Source of the DNA: a virus
DNA: 35,324 bases
IMG/VR virus record: IMGVR_UViG_3300032069_000032
Location: 1 to 35,324 of that record
Direction: 5' to 3' (one strand)
Part shown: piece after piece, positions 15,639-23,483 of the stretch
Position numbering within the stretch: the stretch's first letter is position 1
Layout: every line of letters starts with the position of its first letter
Position numbers and translations under genes: made by a program
Notes under the pieces: generated by a model
The model's input: the letters and a program-made list of their open reading frames with translations, nothing else
Told to the model about the DNA's origin: nothing
The model's database searches: none

Positions 15639-17318
15639 CTAGTACGCGCTTCCGAAGTCATTAACGAGCGTTGGAAGCAGGGAATATATCCCGTTGTAAA
15701 CCGCCTCCCCTGTGAAAACAATCTTGAGGAGGTCGCCAGGAATCGAACGCGGTGCCGCCGAATACTGCAAGACAGGGATACTTAGGGTCAAGCTATATGG
15801 AAACCCCGCCTTAATAAGCTCCGTCGAAGTGATGGCGAGGCTCAATGATGTTGAAGTTCCAGCAATGAACTTAGCCCACTCTGTCAGATCCTCGACGATA
15901 AGGGACATGCTGACGGAGATTTTGAGGCCCTTGCTGTAAATCTTGGCCCCGTAGATGGTAGCACCGACCACATGCTCAACAGCAATCTGATTGTCAATCG
16001 TGATTTTCAGATCGTCATAGTTGGCGATCGGAGAGCCGCCCACGGTCGGGACGCACATATTGAACTTCATGGGCTGAAGTGTTGAATATGTCGCGTTCTG
16101 AGTCGTTCCCGTTGCGTCATACTTCAATCCCAGCCAGTCAGCATCAACCTCAATAAATTCCTTGGCCTTTACATTGATTTCCAACTTGCTCAACATGCAA
16201 CCGGCGTGCTGCGGATAGTCCGGGCCGTTCTTCTGCCACCAGGTATAAGACGGCAAGGATGCACTTTGAATACGGCTGAAGGCGTGGGACATAACGAATG
16301 CCGCCGTTGTGCTATCCGAGGCAAGGCTCTTGCTTGTGCTAGAGGCATCTGCTGCTGTGAAACCCATGAGCGAATATGCCGATATGCTGGCCGCTGTGCC
16401 TGTTGAGAATTTTAGAATGAAGTCATGGGTATCATTCACTATCGTGAATTTTTTTGCCGAATAGCTATAAGCCACGGTGTAAGCGTCTGACGTTCCATTG
16501 GCCGCTTCGAGTTGTGTCTTGATTTCTTTACACAGGCTGGCTGAGACGCTAGAATCCGCACCCATAGCATAAACACCTGCGGCCAAATACGCAGTCTTTT
16601 CTGCTCCTGAATTTTCATTGAACGGGATAGCATCGTTTGAAGATACAAACGTAACTGCGCTAGTGCTGGTTTGCGGCGTAGCAGCAGGGGTATCAGTATG
16701 CCCCCATCCGATAAGGGCTGAAATCGCCGTGCCAAGATTGTCAGACCCGTTCACGCCGGTTTTCCAAAGGAGTGTCAAGGTTTGTGCCCCGCTCGGCGTG
16801 ATAGTAAATTTCTTTGCTACGGGGTCGAAGGCTACAGTGAAAGTAGTCGGTGTTCCCGCAGCATCCAGAGCAATCTTGATGGCCTTGGCAAGGTTGTAGG
16901 CGTCATAACTCCCCGCTGCTACAGTAGCATGGAGTTCTGACCCCGTGCCGATTATGAAGTCAATCATGTCGTTCTGGCCCACTCCGCTAGATACCACAAA
17001 TGGAGTATGAGCCACGACTGTAAAAGATGCCGTCTCTGCCAGAGTATCAACCCCGAAAGCGGCCATGAGATCGTCTCCAACTTCATCGGGGTCTAACTCG
17101 TATTTCATTTTGCCGCCCTTTAATTGTGCAGCCCCTTGGGCAACCTTGATGGCCATATCAGCGATACCCTGAACACCCTTCCCGATGAGCAGGGCGATAT
17201 CCGTCGAGAAATTAAACGGCGGTATGAACCGACGGAAACGCGCGGGCGCAGTAGCTACTGTTCCGGGCGGCGGCGTTTCCTTGCAAAGTCCGGCTTCTCC
17301 AAATCGGCCTGTGTACAT
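15639..17318 (-). CDS. Major tail tube protein with duplicated inserted domain
   Basis: 559 residues with AGGAGG upstream. The ends (residues 1-105 and 340-559) read like a siphophage tail tube: KLEINVKAKEFIEVDADWLG and KIYSKGLKISVSMSLIVEDL. Between them lie two homologous domains at residues ~117-205 and ~228-320. Both share A-A-G-x-Y, a helix (LAKAIKIALDAAG and LCKEIKTQLEAANG), (F/Y)-T-V-A-(F/Y), A-K-K-F-T-I and an L-(I/M)-G-(W/F) end. Similar inserted domains decorate tail proteins of other phages. Usual tail tube proteins are 150-300 residues, so the insert explains the length. Confidence 0.82.
   Translation of the reverse strand: MYTGRFGEAGLCKETPPPGTVATAPARFRRFIPPFNFSTDIALLIGKGVQGIADMAIKVAQGAAQLKGGKMKYELDPDEVGDDLMAAFGVDTLAETASFTVVAHTPFVVSSGVGQNDMIDFIIGTGSELHATVAAGSYDAYNLAKAIKIALDAAGTPTTFTVAFDPVAKKFTITPSGAQTLTLLWKTGVNGSDNLGTAISALIGWGHTDTPAATPQTSTSAVTFVSSNDAIPFNENSGAEKTAYLAAGVYAMGADSSVSASLCKEIKTQLEAANGTSDAYTVAYSYSAKKFTIVNDTHDFILKFSTGTAASISAYSLMGFTAADASSTSKSLASDSTTAAFVMSHAFSRIQSASLPSYTWWQKNGPDYPQHAGCMLSKLEINVKAKEFIEVDADWLGLKYDATGTTQNATYSTLQPMKFNMCVPTVGGSPIANYDDLKITIDNQIAVEHVVGATIYGAKIYSKGLKISVSMSLIVEDLTEWAKFIAGTSTSLSLAITSTELIKAGFPYSLTLSIPVLQYSAAPRSIPGDLLKIVFTGEAVYNGIYSLLPTLVNDFGSAY
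16359..16970 (-). repeat. Pair of diverged inserted domains in tail tube gene
   Basis: Copy 1 is encoded at 16704-16970 and copy 2 at 16359-16637. They match at protein level in strand and helix order and in the A-K-K-F-T-I strand, but have diverged clearly at the DNA level, so the duplication is old. Confidence 0.75.
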
Positions 17319-17330
17319 TTGCGTGTCCTC

Positions 17331-17873
17331 CTATGCCAGAACTGGCACCGTCTGTAATCTCAAGTGCATCTCACCAAACGCGAAAAACTTAGGCCCAGGT
17401 GTCCGACCTGACAAAAAGGCAGGCTCAAAGTGAATCCCGCCCATTTCACTAAAAATCCAGTAAGGGGAATAGCCGCAATACTTATTGCTTGGCAGGCTTG
17501 CGCTCCTGTCATTCAAGGCGTTATTTGAAAACAGCTTCTGCATCAATGCCCCGCCGTCGGTAACCAAGACTGCAACTTCCTCCGGCGTCTCCCCGCCGAT
17601 GACCCATACAATATGAAACTGATACCACTTCTCGAAACGGGCCGTAGTTTTCATGGATGGCGTAACATCTTCCGGCTGGACCATGATGCACGGAATCGGC
17701 GCGCAGTCCTGGTCGCTTACTCCTAGATTGTGCAATCCCCGAATCGGAGGAAGCCCCGGAATGTACTGTCGAAACAAATCTATGAGGACTTGGGTTAAGC
17801 TGTCAACATCATTGATGACGCCTGACGTTTGCCCTGGGCTTACGAGGATCGTCTGTATTTGCGTGTTACTCAC
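17331..17873 (-). CDS. Tail terminator/completion protein candidate
   Basis: 180 residues from GTG 17873, which overlaps the upstream stop and has GAGG seven bases upstream; a TTG five codons earlier is less likely. Sequence features include VDSLTQVLIDLFRQYIPGLP, a helix then proline turn, and beta strands (WYQFHIVWVIGGETPEEVAV). The gene directly before the tail tube in siphophages usually encodes the tail terminator, and the size fits. The family cannot be confirmed from motifs. Confidence 0.65.
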   Translation of the reverse strand: MSNTQIQTILVSPGQTSGVINDVDSLTQVLIDLFRQYIPGLPPIRGLHNLGVSDQDCAPIPCIMVQPEDVTPSMKTTARFEKWYQFHIVWVIGGETPEEVAVLVTDGGALMQKLFSNNALNDRSASLPSNKYCGYSPYWIFSEMGGIHFEPAFLSGRTPGPKFFAFGEMHLRLQTVPVLA

Positions 17874-18453
17874 CGGAAACCTCTGCAAATTCCAGGTTCA
17901 TTTGTTTCATTTCTTTTCTAAGTCCCAAAATCCTATCAGTGCTAGACATGAGAAATCCTCTATAGTTATCGCTCATAGATATATAATCTTTCAATACAGC
18001 CTTAATCATATTTCGATCTGGTAAACTTAAAAAGATTGTAGGGCGAAGGGTTGCATTTCTTTTATTGACAGCTTTCACAGCGTCCTCTTCGTCCAAGGGG
18101 ACCCCGAATGCTACGCGATGCGTGTCAATAAATTCTCCGAAATTCCCACGATTGGTTAGAGCTGACATCAAGGCTCCTGTCCCAACCATGAGCCAATCAG
18201 CAAATCCACGGCGCCTCTTTGACCTCACATAGGGGAGACTTTGTAGAGGTTCCCACACAGCCGGTCTAAGGTCGGCTCCTCCGGTGCCAGATAACTCAGC
18301 ACCTCGCCCGGCCTCGAATTTTCTGGAATTTGATTCAGCCCATTTGTCAATAATATCCCCGAATGGTATCGAAAAATCCTTCATCCTAGCCTGGATCTCC
18401 CCTAGCCGGGAGAGGTCCTGGTCGTACTTCAACTGGAAATTAAAAGTTCCCAT
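17866..18453 (-). CDS. Virion morphogenesis/neck protein candidate
   Basis: 195 residues starting at ATG 18453, one base after the upstream stop codon; a longer frame from 18543 would run far into the upstream gene. The start GTFNFQLKYDQDLSRLGEIQ and the middle GRGAELSGTGGADLRPAVWE then many basic residues (YVRSKRRRGFADWLMVGTGA) resemble Mu gpG-like virion morphogenesis or HK97 gp10-like proteins, which have the form helix, then loop with many K/R and a W, then strands. It lies among the connector genes. Confidence in the exact family is moderate. Confidence 0.65.
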   Translation of the reverse strand: MGTFNFQLKYDQDLSRLGEIQARMKDFSIPFGDIIDKWAESNSRKFEAGRGAELSGTGGADLRPAVWEPLQSLPYVRSKRRRGFADWLMVGTGALMSALTNRGNFGEFIDTHRVAFGVPLDEEDAVKAVNKRNATLRPTIFLSLPDRNMIKAVLKDYISMSDNYRGFLMSSTDRILGLRKEMKQMNLEFAEVSGE

Positions 18454-18454
18454 T

Positions 18455-19123
18455 CTAGTAGGGGTTCTGATTCGTGCTGATTTGATAACGTATTGTCCCA
18501 GATGCCGGAGCTTCGCGCTGCCCCTGGCGTTTGTAAAAGTCATCGCGCATCGTGATAGCTTGTTTCAAGGCAGACTCCGCAAGCCTTGTAAATGCCTGTG
18601 CCGGTGTCTGCGGCTGCGCCCCCATGCCACCGCCGGAGCTTGCATACTCCTTGGCCTTGTCCGAGGCTCTGCGATTGTAGAAAACTGAGAGGGCATAACG
18701 TATTTGCGCTGGGTAAAGGCCCGCTGTAATGTCAGTACCCGCCACGCCACCCAGCCATTCCGTGCCCTCATCGAGCATGGACTGATAATCCGCGTAGCTA
18801 TAAAGCTGGCTGAAATAATCGAAGGCCATCGGTTGTGTCGCCCCGGAATCCGGCGGTACGCCTCCGGGAGTAACAGTCAGATATCCGCTTGGCTGATCGA
18901 GGACTGCGAAGGTAGTCCCCCCGGCTGGCTGGCGTATTATTGATTGGCCATAGGTCATAAAAATGCTAGCCGCTACAGGATTGGGAAAGTTTAGCCTAAA
19001 AGTTTGATTTGTTCCATTGCGTATCCCTGTCGGAGTATCCCCGAAATGAGGATTGCTTGTAGGCGTGTCATGTGCAAGGATTTGTACACGCGGGACCAAG
19101 ACAGCATAATTTGTGGCAGACAT
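18455..19123 (-). CDS. Head-tail connector region protein, unknown
   Basis: 222 residues from ATG 19123, immediately after the previous stop (TAAATG). The first half is beta-rich with a possible jelly-roll or Ig-like part (GTNQTFRLNFPNPVAASIFM, SGYLTVTPGGVPPDSGATQP). The second half is helical (YADYQSMLDEGTEWLGGVAG, AFTRLAESALKQAITMRDDF). This resembles head-tail adaptor proteins in size and location only. Confidence 0.6.
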   Translation of the reverse strand: MSATNYAVLVPRVQILAHDTPTSNPHFGDTPTGIRNGTNQTFRLNFPNPVAASIFMTYGQSIIRQPAGGTTFAVLDQPSGYLTVTPGGVPPDSGATQPMAFDYFSQLYSYADYQSMLDEGTEWLGGVAGTDITAGLYPAQIRYALSVFYNRRASDKAKEYASSGGGMGAQPQTPAQAFTRLAESALKQAITMRDDFYKRQGQREAPASGTIRYQISTNQNPY

Positions 19124-19624
19124 TTAAAACTTCTCCGCGAGCTGTTCCTGCATCGAAGGATACAGTTTCCTAAGTTTCGCGTCCGTGTGCGGGTAGCGGC
19201 TGTGCATCGGCCCAAGGGCTGCGTACCGCGTCCCGTACTTGTGCGCGAGCTTGCGCCGCCCGTCAACGTCTGAGATATCGTAAAGCTCCTGGGTCATAAA
19301 GGTATCCACGATGGCATTATCTTTCCCCATAAAGTACCATCGTTTGAAAACATAACCCTCCACGGTATCCCCTGCGGCTTTAAGGCCCCATACTTGCGTT
19401 ATTGATTGGTCTGAGACGTATGGCGCATGGTCCATGATCTCACCCAACTTGTCAGCCGCTTGTAGTTCTTCCAGTTTGGCTTTGCATTCAGCTTGGCTTT
19501 CGGCGTAGGCTTGCTTCTCGGCCTGGGCCTCTGTCTCAGGTTCCTTGATGAGAGCATTGCGGAGCGTGGGTAGCTCAGTATCCGGCATGACCCGTAACCT
19601 AGAGGATGGTACGTGCTTTGTCAT
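19124..19624 (-). CDS. Unknown structural-region protein
   Basis: 166 residues; the ATG overlaps the upstream stop (TAATG). The N-terminal third is a charged helix rich in A, E and K (EAQAEKQAYAESQAECKAKL), then a mixed domain with YVFKRWYFMGKDNAIVDTFM. The C-terminus has many basic residues (RRKLAHKYGTRYAALGPMHS). No family is recognised; the location between capsid and connector genes suggests a virion or assembly protein. Confidence 0.6.
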   Translation of the reverse strand: MTKHVPSSRLRVMPDTELPTLRNALIKEPETEAQAEKQAYAESQAECKAKLEELQAADKLGEIMDHAPYVSDQSITQVWGLKAAGDTVEGYVFKRWYFMGKDNAIVDTFMTQELYDISDVDGRRKLAHKYGTRYAALGPMHSRYPHTDAKLRKLYPSMQEQLAEKF

Positions 19625-20001
19625 TATCTATCTCCCACCGCAGTAACTCGTATTTTTGTTGCGCTACCTAGGGTTACAGAAACAACATGGACACGCGCAC
19701 GACGAACGGGCATGAGGTTTCCATTTGACTTTACCACAGCCCCGTCTGCATTGGTCCCGCTGACATGTCGGAGCATCGCCGTCGTAGTATCTCCGTCATA
19801 ACCAACCCCGTCATTGCTCGCTTGTAGGGTTACGTCCCATGCTTCGGCGGCCACATTGGCCCCGTTTGCATCCAGACCAGTAACTTGCAAGGACCATTTA
19901 TTACACACCGGGACCACGATTGAGATATCCAGGGGAGAACTGTATCCAGCCGTTATAAAATCTTGCTGGCAAAAGAAAAGCGGCAAAATGTGATCAAGCA
20001 T
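19624..20001 (-). CDS. Small beta-rich structural protein, unknown
   Basis: 125 residues with GGAGGACAT before ATG 20001. It contains repeated beta-type segments (SLQVTGLDANGANVAAEAWD, RARVHVVSVTLGSATKIRVT) and could be an Ig-like or head-fibre fold. It is the first gene after the major capsid and the hairpin at 20021-20066. Function is inferred only from place. Confidence 0.58.
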   Translation of the reverse strand: MLDHILPLFFCQQDFITAGYSSPLDISIVVPVCNKWSLQVTGLDANGANVAAEAWDVTLQASNDGVGYDGDTTTAMLRHVSGTNADGAVVKSNGNLMPVRRARVHVVSVTLGSATKIRVTAVGDR

Positions 20002-20020
20002 ATGTCCTCCGTTCGTCTAA

Positions 20021-20066
20021 GGATTCAGAAGTGGACCCCTTTCGGGGCCCACCCCTTTTTGAATCC
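20021..20066 (-). terminator. Long hairpin after the major capsid gene
   Basis: An outer 7-bp inverted repeat (GGATTCA/TGAATCC) encloses an inner stem GTGGACCCC/GGGGCCCAC with a 4-base loop, in the 71-base gap between the capsid gene and the next gene. On the minus strand no U-run follows, so it is more likely an mRNA-stabilising or processing hairpin, or a weak terminator that lowers downstream expression, than a full stop. Confidence 0.65.
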
Positions 20067-20072
20067 CTATTT

Positions 20073-21335
20073 TCAAACCGAGCCGTCCGAGCCTCGGATT
20101 GTGAAGCGCGGCTCCAAGATCTCGTAAGTGTACATCTCGTCAATCTTGTAGCGTTGCGCCCCGATGGTGAAGGACGGACCGCTTAGCGGATTTTCGATCT
20201 GCACGCGGACAGGCTTCACAACCTGCTTGATAAACCCCTTCGCGGCCTGGGAAACGTAATAGGCCGTTGAAGGCAACCATATGCTGGATACAAGGTTAAA
20301 CTTCCCCTTGAGGATGTTTAGCGCGTGCTGAGTACCGATGGTCGTATCCGTTCCAGCCGTGAAGGTGCTGGACACAGCTTTGATGTTGGCCGTTGACGGA
20401 TACAATTCGGACTTAAGCATCAGTTCAAAAGCGTCAATAAGGCCGACGCCACAAACCAATGTATCCGGGCTGACCAACATCTTTCGGCCCAACGGGTCTT
20501 TCATCTGCCGCGCCATTGCGCGAAGCTGGATGATAGTCTCGTAGCTGGCCGCAGTCGAGCTTATGGCGTTTTTACCGCCGCCATTCGTGAAGCCCGTGCT
20601 GTTGTAGGGCCAAGTGGATTCCCCGGCCTGAGTCCCCGTTGCAGAAGCCGCTACAGGGTTGCCGTTGGCATCCAGGACAGCATACGATCCCGCGGGGTCG
20701 TTCGATGCGAACCGGCCCACAGCGATAGAATCGGAGAAGATGGGGAAGTTCTCTGCGATCTGCTGCGCCTGCTGTTGTAGCTGGTTCGTCTGATCCCACT
20801 CGATGGCCATCTCTCCCAACACGAGCATCCTGACCGCCTTCGTTTGGTTAGCGATTTGAATATCCATCGCGCCGATGGCAGCCTGTCTCGGTTCCTCACC
20901 GATTCCCTTTAGTTCAGGGAAAGAAGCGCGGAAGGCCGCAGCATACAACTCTATGGCCTTATTGCTGGGCAAGCTCTGGTACATGCCATCAAAGGTCGTC
21001 TCGACCTTCTGATACATGTTATTGACCGCGAGTTGGATACCAGCGCGTAGGAACTGTTGCAAGGTTCCGGCCACATTGGCCTCGCGCAGGGTATTCTTCG
21101 CACGCTTCACAGACTCGGCCAGCTTCTTGATCGAGAAGGTCGAAGACATAATATCCAACATTCCCGATTCCTTGAACTCATCGCTCATGACATCAAGGCC
21201 GGTATGCTCCTTGATCTCCTGGCGCATGGACTCAAGGACTTGGGTTCTCGCCCTATCCTCAAAAGCCCGATTCGCCTCGCGCAGTTTCTCGCCGCGCTTT
21301 CCTGCCGCCGTCTCTATGATTTCCATTTTTTTCAT
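20073..21335 (-). CDS. Major capsid protein
   Basis: 420 residues with AAGGAGG before the ATG. It sits after protease/scaffold and decoration genes, the standard order. The N-terminal 100 residues are charged and helical (GEKLREANRAFEDRARTQVL) and may be a scaffold-like delta region. The rest is a HK97-like pattern with a long-helix stretch (QTKAVRMLVLGEMAIEWDQT, as in Mu gpT-like capsids), an SYETIIQLRAMARQMKDPLG segment and MLVSPDTLVC, typical of capsids in which a D-P-x-G-R loop precedes a strand. The C-terminus ends in strands (YKIDEMYTYEILEPRFTIRG). Whether it is cleaved by the protease is not visible. Confidence 0.82.
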   Translation of the reverse strand: MKKMEIIETAAGKRGEKLREANRAFEDRARTQVLESMRQEIKEHTGLDVMSDEFKESGMLDIMSSTFSIKKLAESVKRAKNTLREANVAGTLQQFLRAGIQLAVNNMYQKVETTFDGMYQSLPSNKAIELYAAAFRASFPELKGIGEEPRQAAIGAMDIQIANQTKAVRMLVLGEMAIEWDQTNQLQQQAQQIAENFPIFSDSIAVGRFASNDPAGSYAVLDANGNPVAASATGTQAGESTWPYNSTGFTNGGGKNAISSTAASYETIIQLRAMARQMKDPLGRKMLVSPDTLVCGVGLIDAFELMLKSELYPSTANIKAVSSTFTAGTDTTIGTQHALNILKGKFNLVSSIWLPSTAYYVSQAAKGFIKQVVKPVRVQIENPLSGPSFTIGAQRYKIDEMYTYEILEPRFTIRGSDGSV

Positions 21336-21350
21336 TCCTCCTTGTTCTCG

Positions 21351-21875
21351 TTAGAGAAGCACGACAGGATACTGACCGATGACCCAGACAGGCACTAAGC
21401 CGCCTACCACGTATGGAAGGCTGGCCGCGATGCTCGCGGATGGGAGCTTGACGATTCCGACTGGATTGGCCGGAGAAGTCGCTTGCTTGGTTACATGCTG
21501 CGCATCGGTGGCAAAATACACCTTATCACCATCGTAATACGTCTGCGCCGAGTCGCTCGTATCCATAAAAAACGTCGCCAGACAGCCAAAGATGGCCAGA
21601 GCGTCAGGCTCATAGTTCTTTTGGATAGCCGGTCCACCGACTAACTGCGTGGCGGTATACGGCGCGAGGAAGGCAGGCTTTACAGCCACGCCCACAAGCA
21701 AGCCCGCTTCGGTGGCCGAGGCAATGGCCTTGACATAGCCGGGGCTTCCAGCCACAAAAGCAAGCAGGTCGCCCTGGTTGAAGTCGTAGGACCCGCTTGT
21801 GGACAACGGCCAGCGCATTTGCTTGCCGCCGAAATTCACGTCTTCGAGGATGTTATTTCTATTCTTGGTCGCCAT
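21351..21875 (-). CDS. Head decoration-like protein
   Basis: 174 residues, GGAGG upstream. It is all beta, with glycine turns (FNQGDLLAFVAGSPGYVKAI, SATEAGLLVGVAVKPAFLAP) in the manner of DUF2190/phage decoration proteins, in which repeated G-D-(L/K)-(V/L)-x-F units bind capsid surface sites. It is located between protease-scaffold and major capsid, as decoration genes often are. The family link is from pattern only. Confidence 0.65.
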   Translation of the reverse strand: MATKNRNNILEDVNFGGKQMRWPLSTSGSYDFNQGDLLAFVAGSPGYVKAIASATEAGLLVGVAVKPAFLAPYTATQLVGGPAIQKNYEPDALAIFGCLATFFMDTSDSAQTYYDGDKVYFATDAQHVTKQATSPANPVGIVKLPSASIAASLPYVVGGLVPVWVIGQYPVVLL

Positions 21876-21881
21876 GATGGC

Positions 21882-22559
21882 TTATGCCTCCTTGGCGGCT
21901 TCAAGGAAGCGCGCCTCTGCGTTTACGCCGGATTCCTGCACCCCGCGATGGAGGGAAGCTACAGAATTCTGGATTGACTCGCGGATGCTCTTTGCAAGTC
22001 GCGCATCCTTTGCGATGATGGCTTTGGCTTCTTTGTAGGGCATGTACATCAAACGAGTAAATTCCTCGTCGGAGTATGTGCCTTTTGGAAGTCCAGATTC
22101 TCGGATGGCTCCTATGAGCCCGTCATAACGCGCCGATTCATCGGCGTCCATATGAGCAAAAGCCGCTCTCCTGCTATCATCATCAAGCTGCCGGAACCGC
22201 TGGCGGCGTAGATCCCTTGCAGATCGAGGTCGAGAGTCGGCCCTCGCTTCTTCTGCATCAGCATCATCATCATCAGCAGAGTCAGAACCATCAGTTGCAT
22301 CTGTTTTGTCTCCGATATGTTTATCAATTGCCTTGACCATCTCGTGTAGTCGGGCCATGTGATCCTCATCGGACTCGCCTTCCTTTTTGGCGGCCCAGGC
22401 TTCGGACTCTTCCTCAGACGACTTGTACCCTTCGCCCTCGGATTCCTTTACCAACGCGGAAAGGGCCTTGTGGGATTCTGCGAACTTTTTCTTCTCTTCG
22501 TCAGGTAGCGACTTGAGGGCTTCGCTGAACTTGGCGAAGAAGGCTTTTAGTTTTTTCAT
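21882..22559 (-). CDS. Nested scaffold protein (internal start)
   Basis: In-frame start MKKLKAFFAKFSEALKSLPD at 22559, with AGGAGG at 22565-22570. The product would be 225 residues, helical and acidic. A protease gene with an internally started scaffold in the same frame is the lambda C/Nu3 arrangement; a strong, well-spaced ribosome binding site in the middle of a coding region has no other obvious purpose. Confidence 0.72.
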   Translation of the reverse strand: MKKLKAFFAKFSEALKSLPDEEKKKFAESHKALSALVKESEGEGYKSSEEESEAWAAKKEGESDEDHMARLHEMVKAIDKHIGDKTDATDGSDSADDDDADAEEARADSRPRSARDLRRQRFRQLDDDSRRAAFAHMDADESARYDGLIGAIRESGLPKGTYSDEEFTRLMYMPYKEAKAIIAKDARLAKSIRESIQNSVASLHRGVQESGVNAEARFLEAAKEA

Positions 22560-23189
22560 TCCTTCCTCCTGTGATGTTGGGGATACGACCCCGTTTTTGT
22601 CTTCTTTGATTACAGCCAACCCACGACCGCCTCGGGCCGGGGTCGTAACTAAATCGCATGAGTCGCCTTCTGTGATGGCCGTAACATAGTTGTCTTCTGG
22701 ACCACCGCCCTTCGCTGTCATGTCGCGGGACTCGGCGTCGCCGTCTGCGTTGACGCTAAATCCGACATACTCCAAATCGTTATCCGGGAAACTCTCTTTA
22801 TACTTCAAGGCACTTTGAACTTTTGCTGCGAGCATGGCTCCGGATTCCGATAGGTCGCAATGAAGCTCGCCAGCGCAGGCAGAACCCTCCTTGACCTGGA
22901 TGATCCCCAAGTTCTTATAGTATCCGGCCTTGTCTTGGACCCTGCGCTCTGGCAGCGTGTCGGCCTCATCCTCCGCTTGATGATTCAGGTAACACCATTT
23001 TCCTTCGAAGGCTTTGACTGCCGAAGAGACGGCTTCTGGGCCGTAAAAATTCTTGTTGCGCCGATTGCCGGGACCTTCGGAAATTAGGATCACCTTGAAA
23101 ATCTTTTCGCCCTTGGGGCCGTCAGGCATGGCCTCCAAAACTCGGAAAGTTCCTGTTTCGCGAATTTGAACACTACTTCTCGTCTTCAT
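21882..23189 (-). CDS. Prohead protease fused to scaffold
   Basis: 435 residues. The N-terminal ~200 look like a phage prohead serine protease: GPGNRRNKNFYGPEAVSSAV then YLNH (His70) and DLEYVGFSVNADGD (Ser145), the usual catalytic His and Ser places. The remainder is a highly charged, mostly helical scaffold with an acid run (DGSDSADDDDADAEEARADS). The Met at residue 211 (22559) has AGGAGG with ideal spacing, so a 225-residue scaffold is made separately from the same frame, as lambda C/Nu3. The start codon lies inside the tail of a small upstream frame. Confidence 0.82.
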   Translation of the reverse strand: MKTRSSVQIRETGTFRVLEAMPDGPKGEKIFKVILISEGPGNRRNKNFYGPEAVSSAVKAFEGKWCYLNHQAEDEADTLPERRVQDKAGYYKNLGIIQVKEGSACAGELHCDLSESGAMLAAKVQSALKYKESFPDNDLEYVGFSVNADGDAESRDMTAKGGGPEDNYVTAITEGDSCDLVTTPARGGRGLAVIKEDKNGVVSPTSQEEGMKKLKAFFAKFSEALKSLPDEEKKKFAESHKALSALVKESEGEGYKSSEEESEAWAAKKEGESDEDHMARLHEMVKAIDKHIGDKTDATDGSDSADDDDADAEEARADSRPRSARDLRRQRFRQLDDDSRRAAFAHMDADESARYDGLIGAIRESGLPKGTYSDEEFTRLMYMPYKEAKAIIAKDARLAKSIRESIQNSVASLHRGVQESGVNAEARFLEAAKEA

Positions 23190-23286
23190 GTTCTACTTCA
23201 TCTCCGTGCCGACGGACTTCTCGGATTTTCCTTTTTCCGCGATGCTTCTCACATTCATCCTTTTTGTCTTTCCAAGTTTTTGACAT
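23173..23286 (-). CDS. 37-residue highly charged peptide
   Basis: ATG 23286 to TAG 23173 encodes MSKTWKDKKDECEKHRGKRK and 17 more, almost all charged residues. The start is right after the U-run of the 23287-23322 terminator and no ribosome binding site is seen, so translation would need readthrough and could be leaderless. Its 3' end overlaps the protease start by 17 bases in another frame. Short MS(K/R)-(T/S)-W-K-D type basic peptides occur in other phages. Confidence 0.4.
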   Translation of the reverse strand: MSKTWKDKKDECEKHRGKRKIREVRRHGDEVEHEDEK

Positions 23287-23322
23287 AAAAAAAGACACCC
23301 GCCGCATTTCTGCGGGCAGGTG
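23287..23322 (-). terminator. Intrinsic terminator (attenuator) in front of capsid operon
   Basis: An 11-pair stem with one bulge (5' arm CACCTGCCCGCA, loop GAAA, 3' arm TGCGGCGGGTG) followed by UC and seven U. It lies about 50-80 bases downstream of the promoter at 23377-23405 and before the protease gene, so most transcripts from that promoter should stop here unless readthrough is promoted. Confidence 0.85.
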
Positions 23323-23371
23323 CCGGTACAGATTTCTGTCGGCTTACTCTATCTTAAAGTTGTTGCCATCG
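23287..23371 (-). ncRNA. Short structured RNA between promoter and terminator
   Basis: Transcription from the promoter at 23377-23405 would start near 23370 and end at the U-run near 23287, giving about 85 nt. A first hairpin (GCCGACAGA with TCTGTACCGGC) precedes the terminator hairpin, and the single-stranded 5' part contains GGCAACAAC. It may be an attenuated leader or a free small RNA. No known RNA family is recognised. Confidence 0.5.
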
Positions 23372-23376
23372 GTTGA

Positions 23377-23405
23377 AGTATATAACGTTTTTTTAAGTTT
23401 GTCAA
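23377..23405 (-). promoter_or_regulatory. Sigma-70 promoter before capsid operon
   Basis: TTGACA at 23400-23405, exactly 17 bases, TATACT at 23377-23382. It lies between a strong terminator (23422-23473) and the attenuator at 23287-23322, in sequence with no good gene. Near-consensus boxes make strong activity likely. Confidence 0.88.
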
Positions 23406-23421
23406 GTCTTTTTACACAAAT

Positions 23422-23473
23422 AAAAAAAACGACTCTATCCCTTGGGGCTATACCCTAAAGAGATGAAGTCGTT
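23422..23473 (-). terminator. Strong intrinsic terminator upstream of capsid promoter
   Basis: AACGAC at 23468-23473 pairs with GTCGTT at 23428-23433, enclosing further complementary segments (ATC/GAT, GGG/CCC), and is followed by eight U. It ends transcription from upstream and insulates the next promoter. Confidence 0.85.
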
Positions 23474-23483
23474 AAGGAAGACT

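Noticed and set aside
17790-17830. TTGACA-like box on the minus strand inside a tail gene
   Set aside because: The -10 at 17 bases is poor (ATAGAT), it lies inside coding sequence and not at a gene end, unlike the six accepted promoters. Similar isolated TTGACA words near 18126, 26045 and 34790 were rejected for the same reason.
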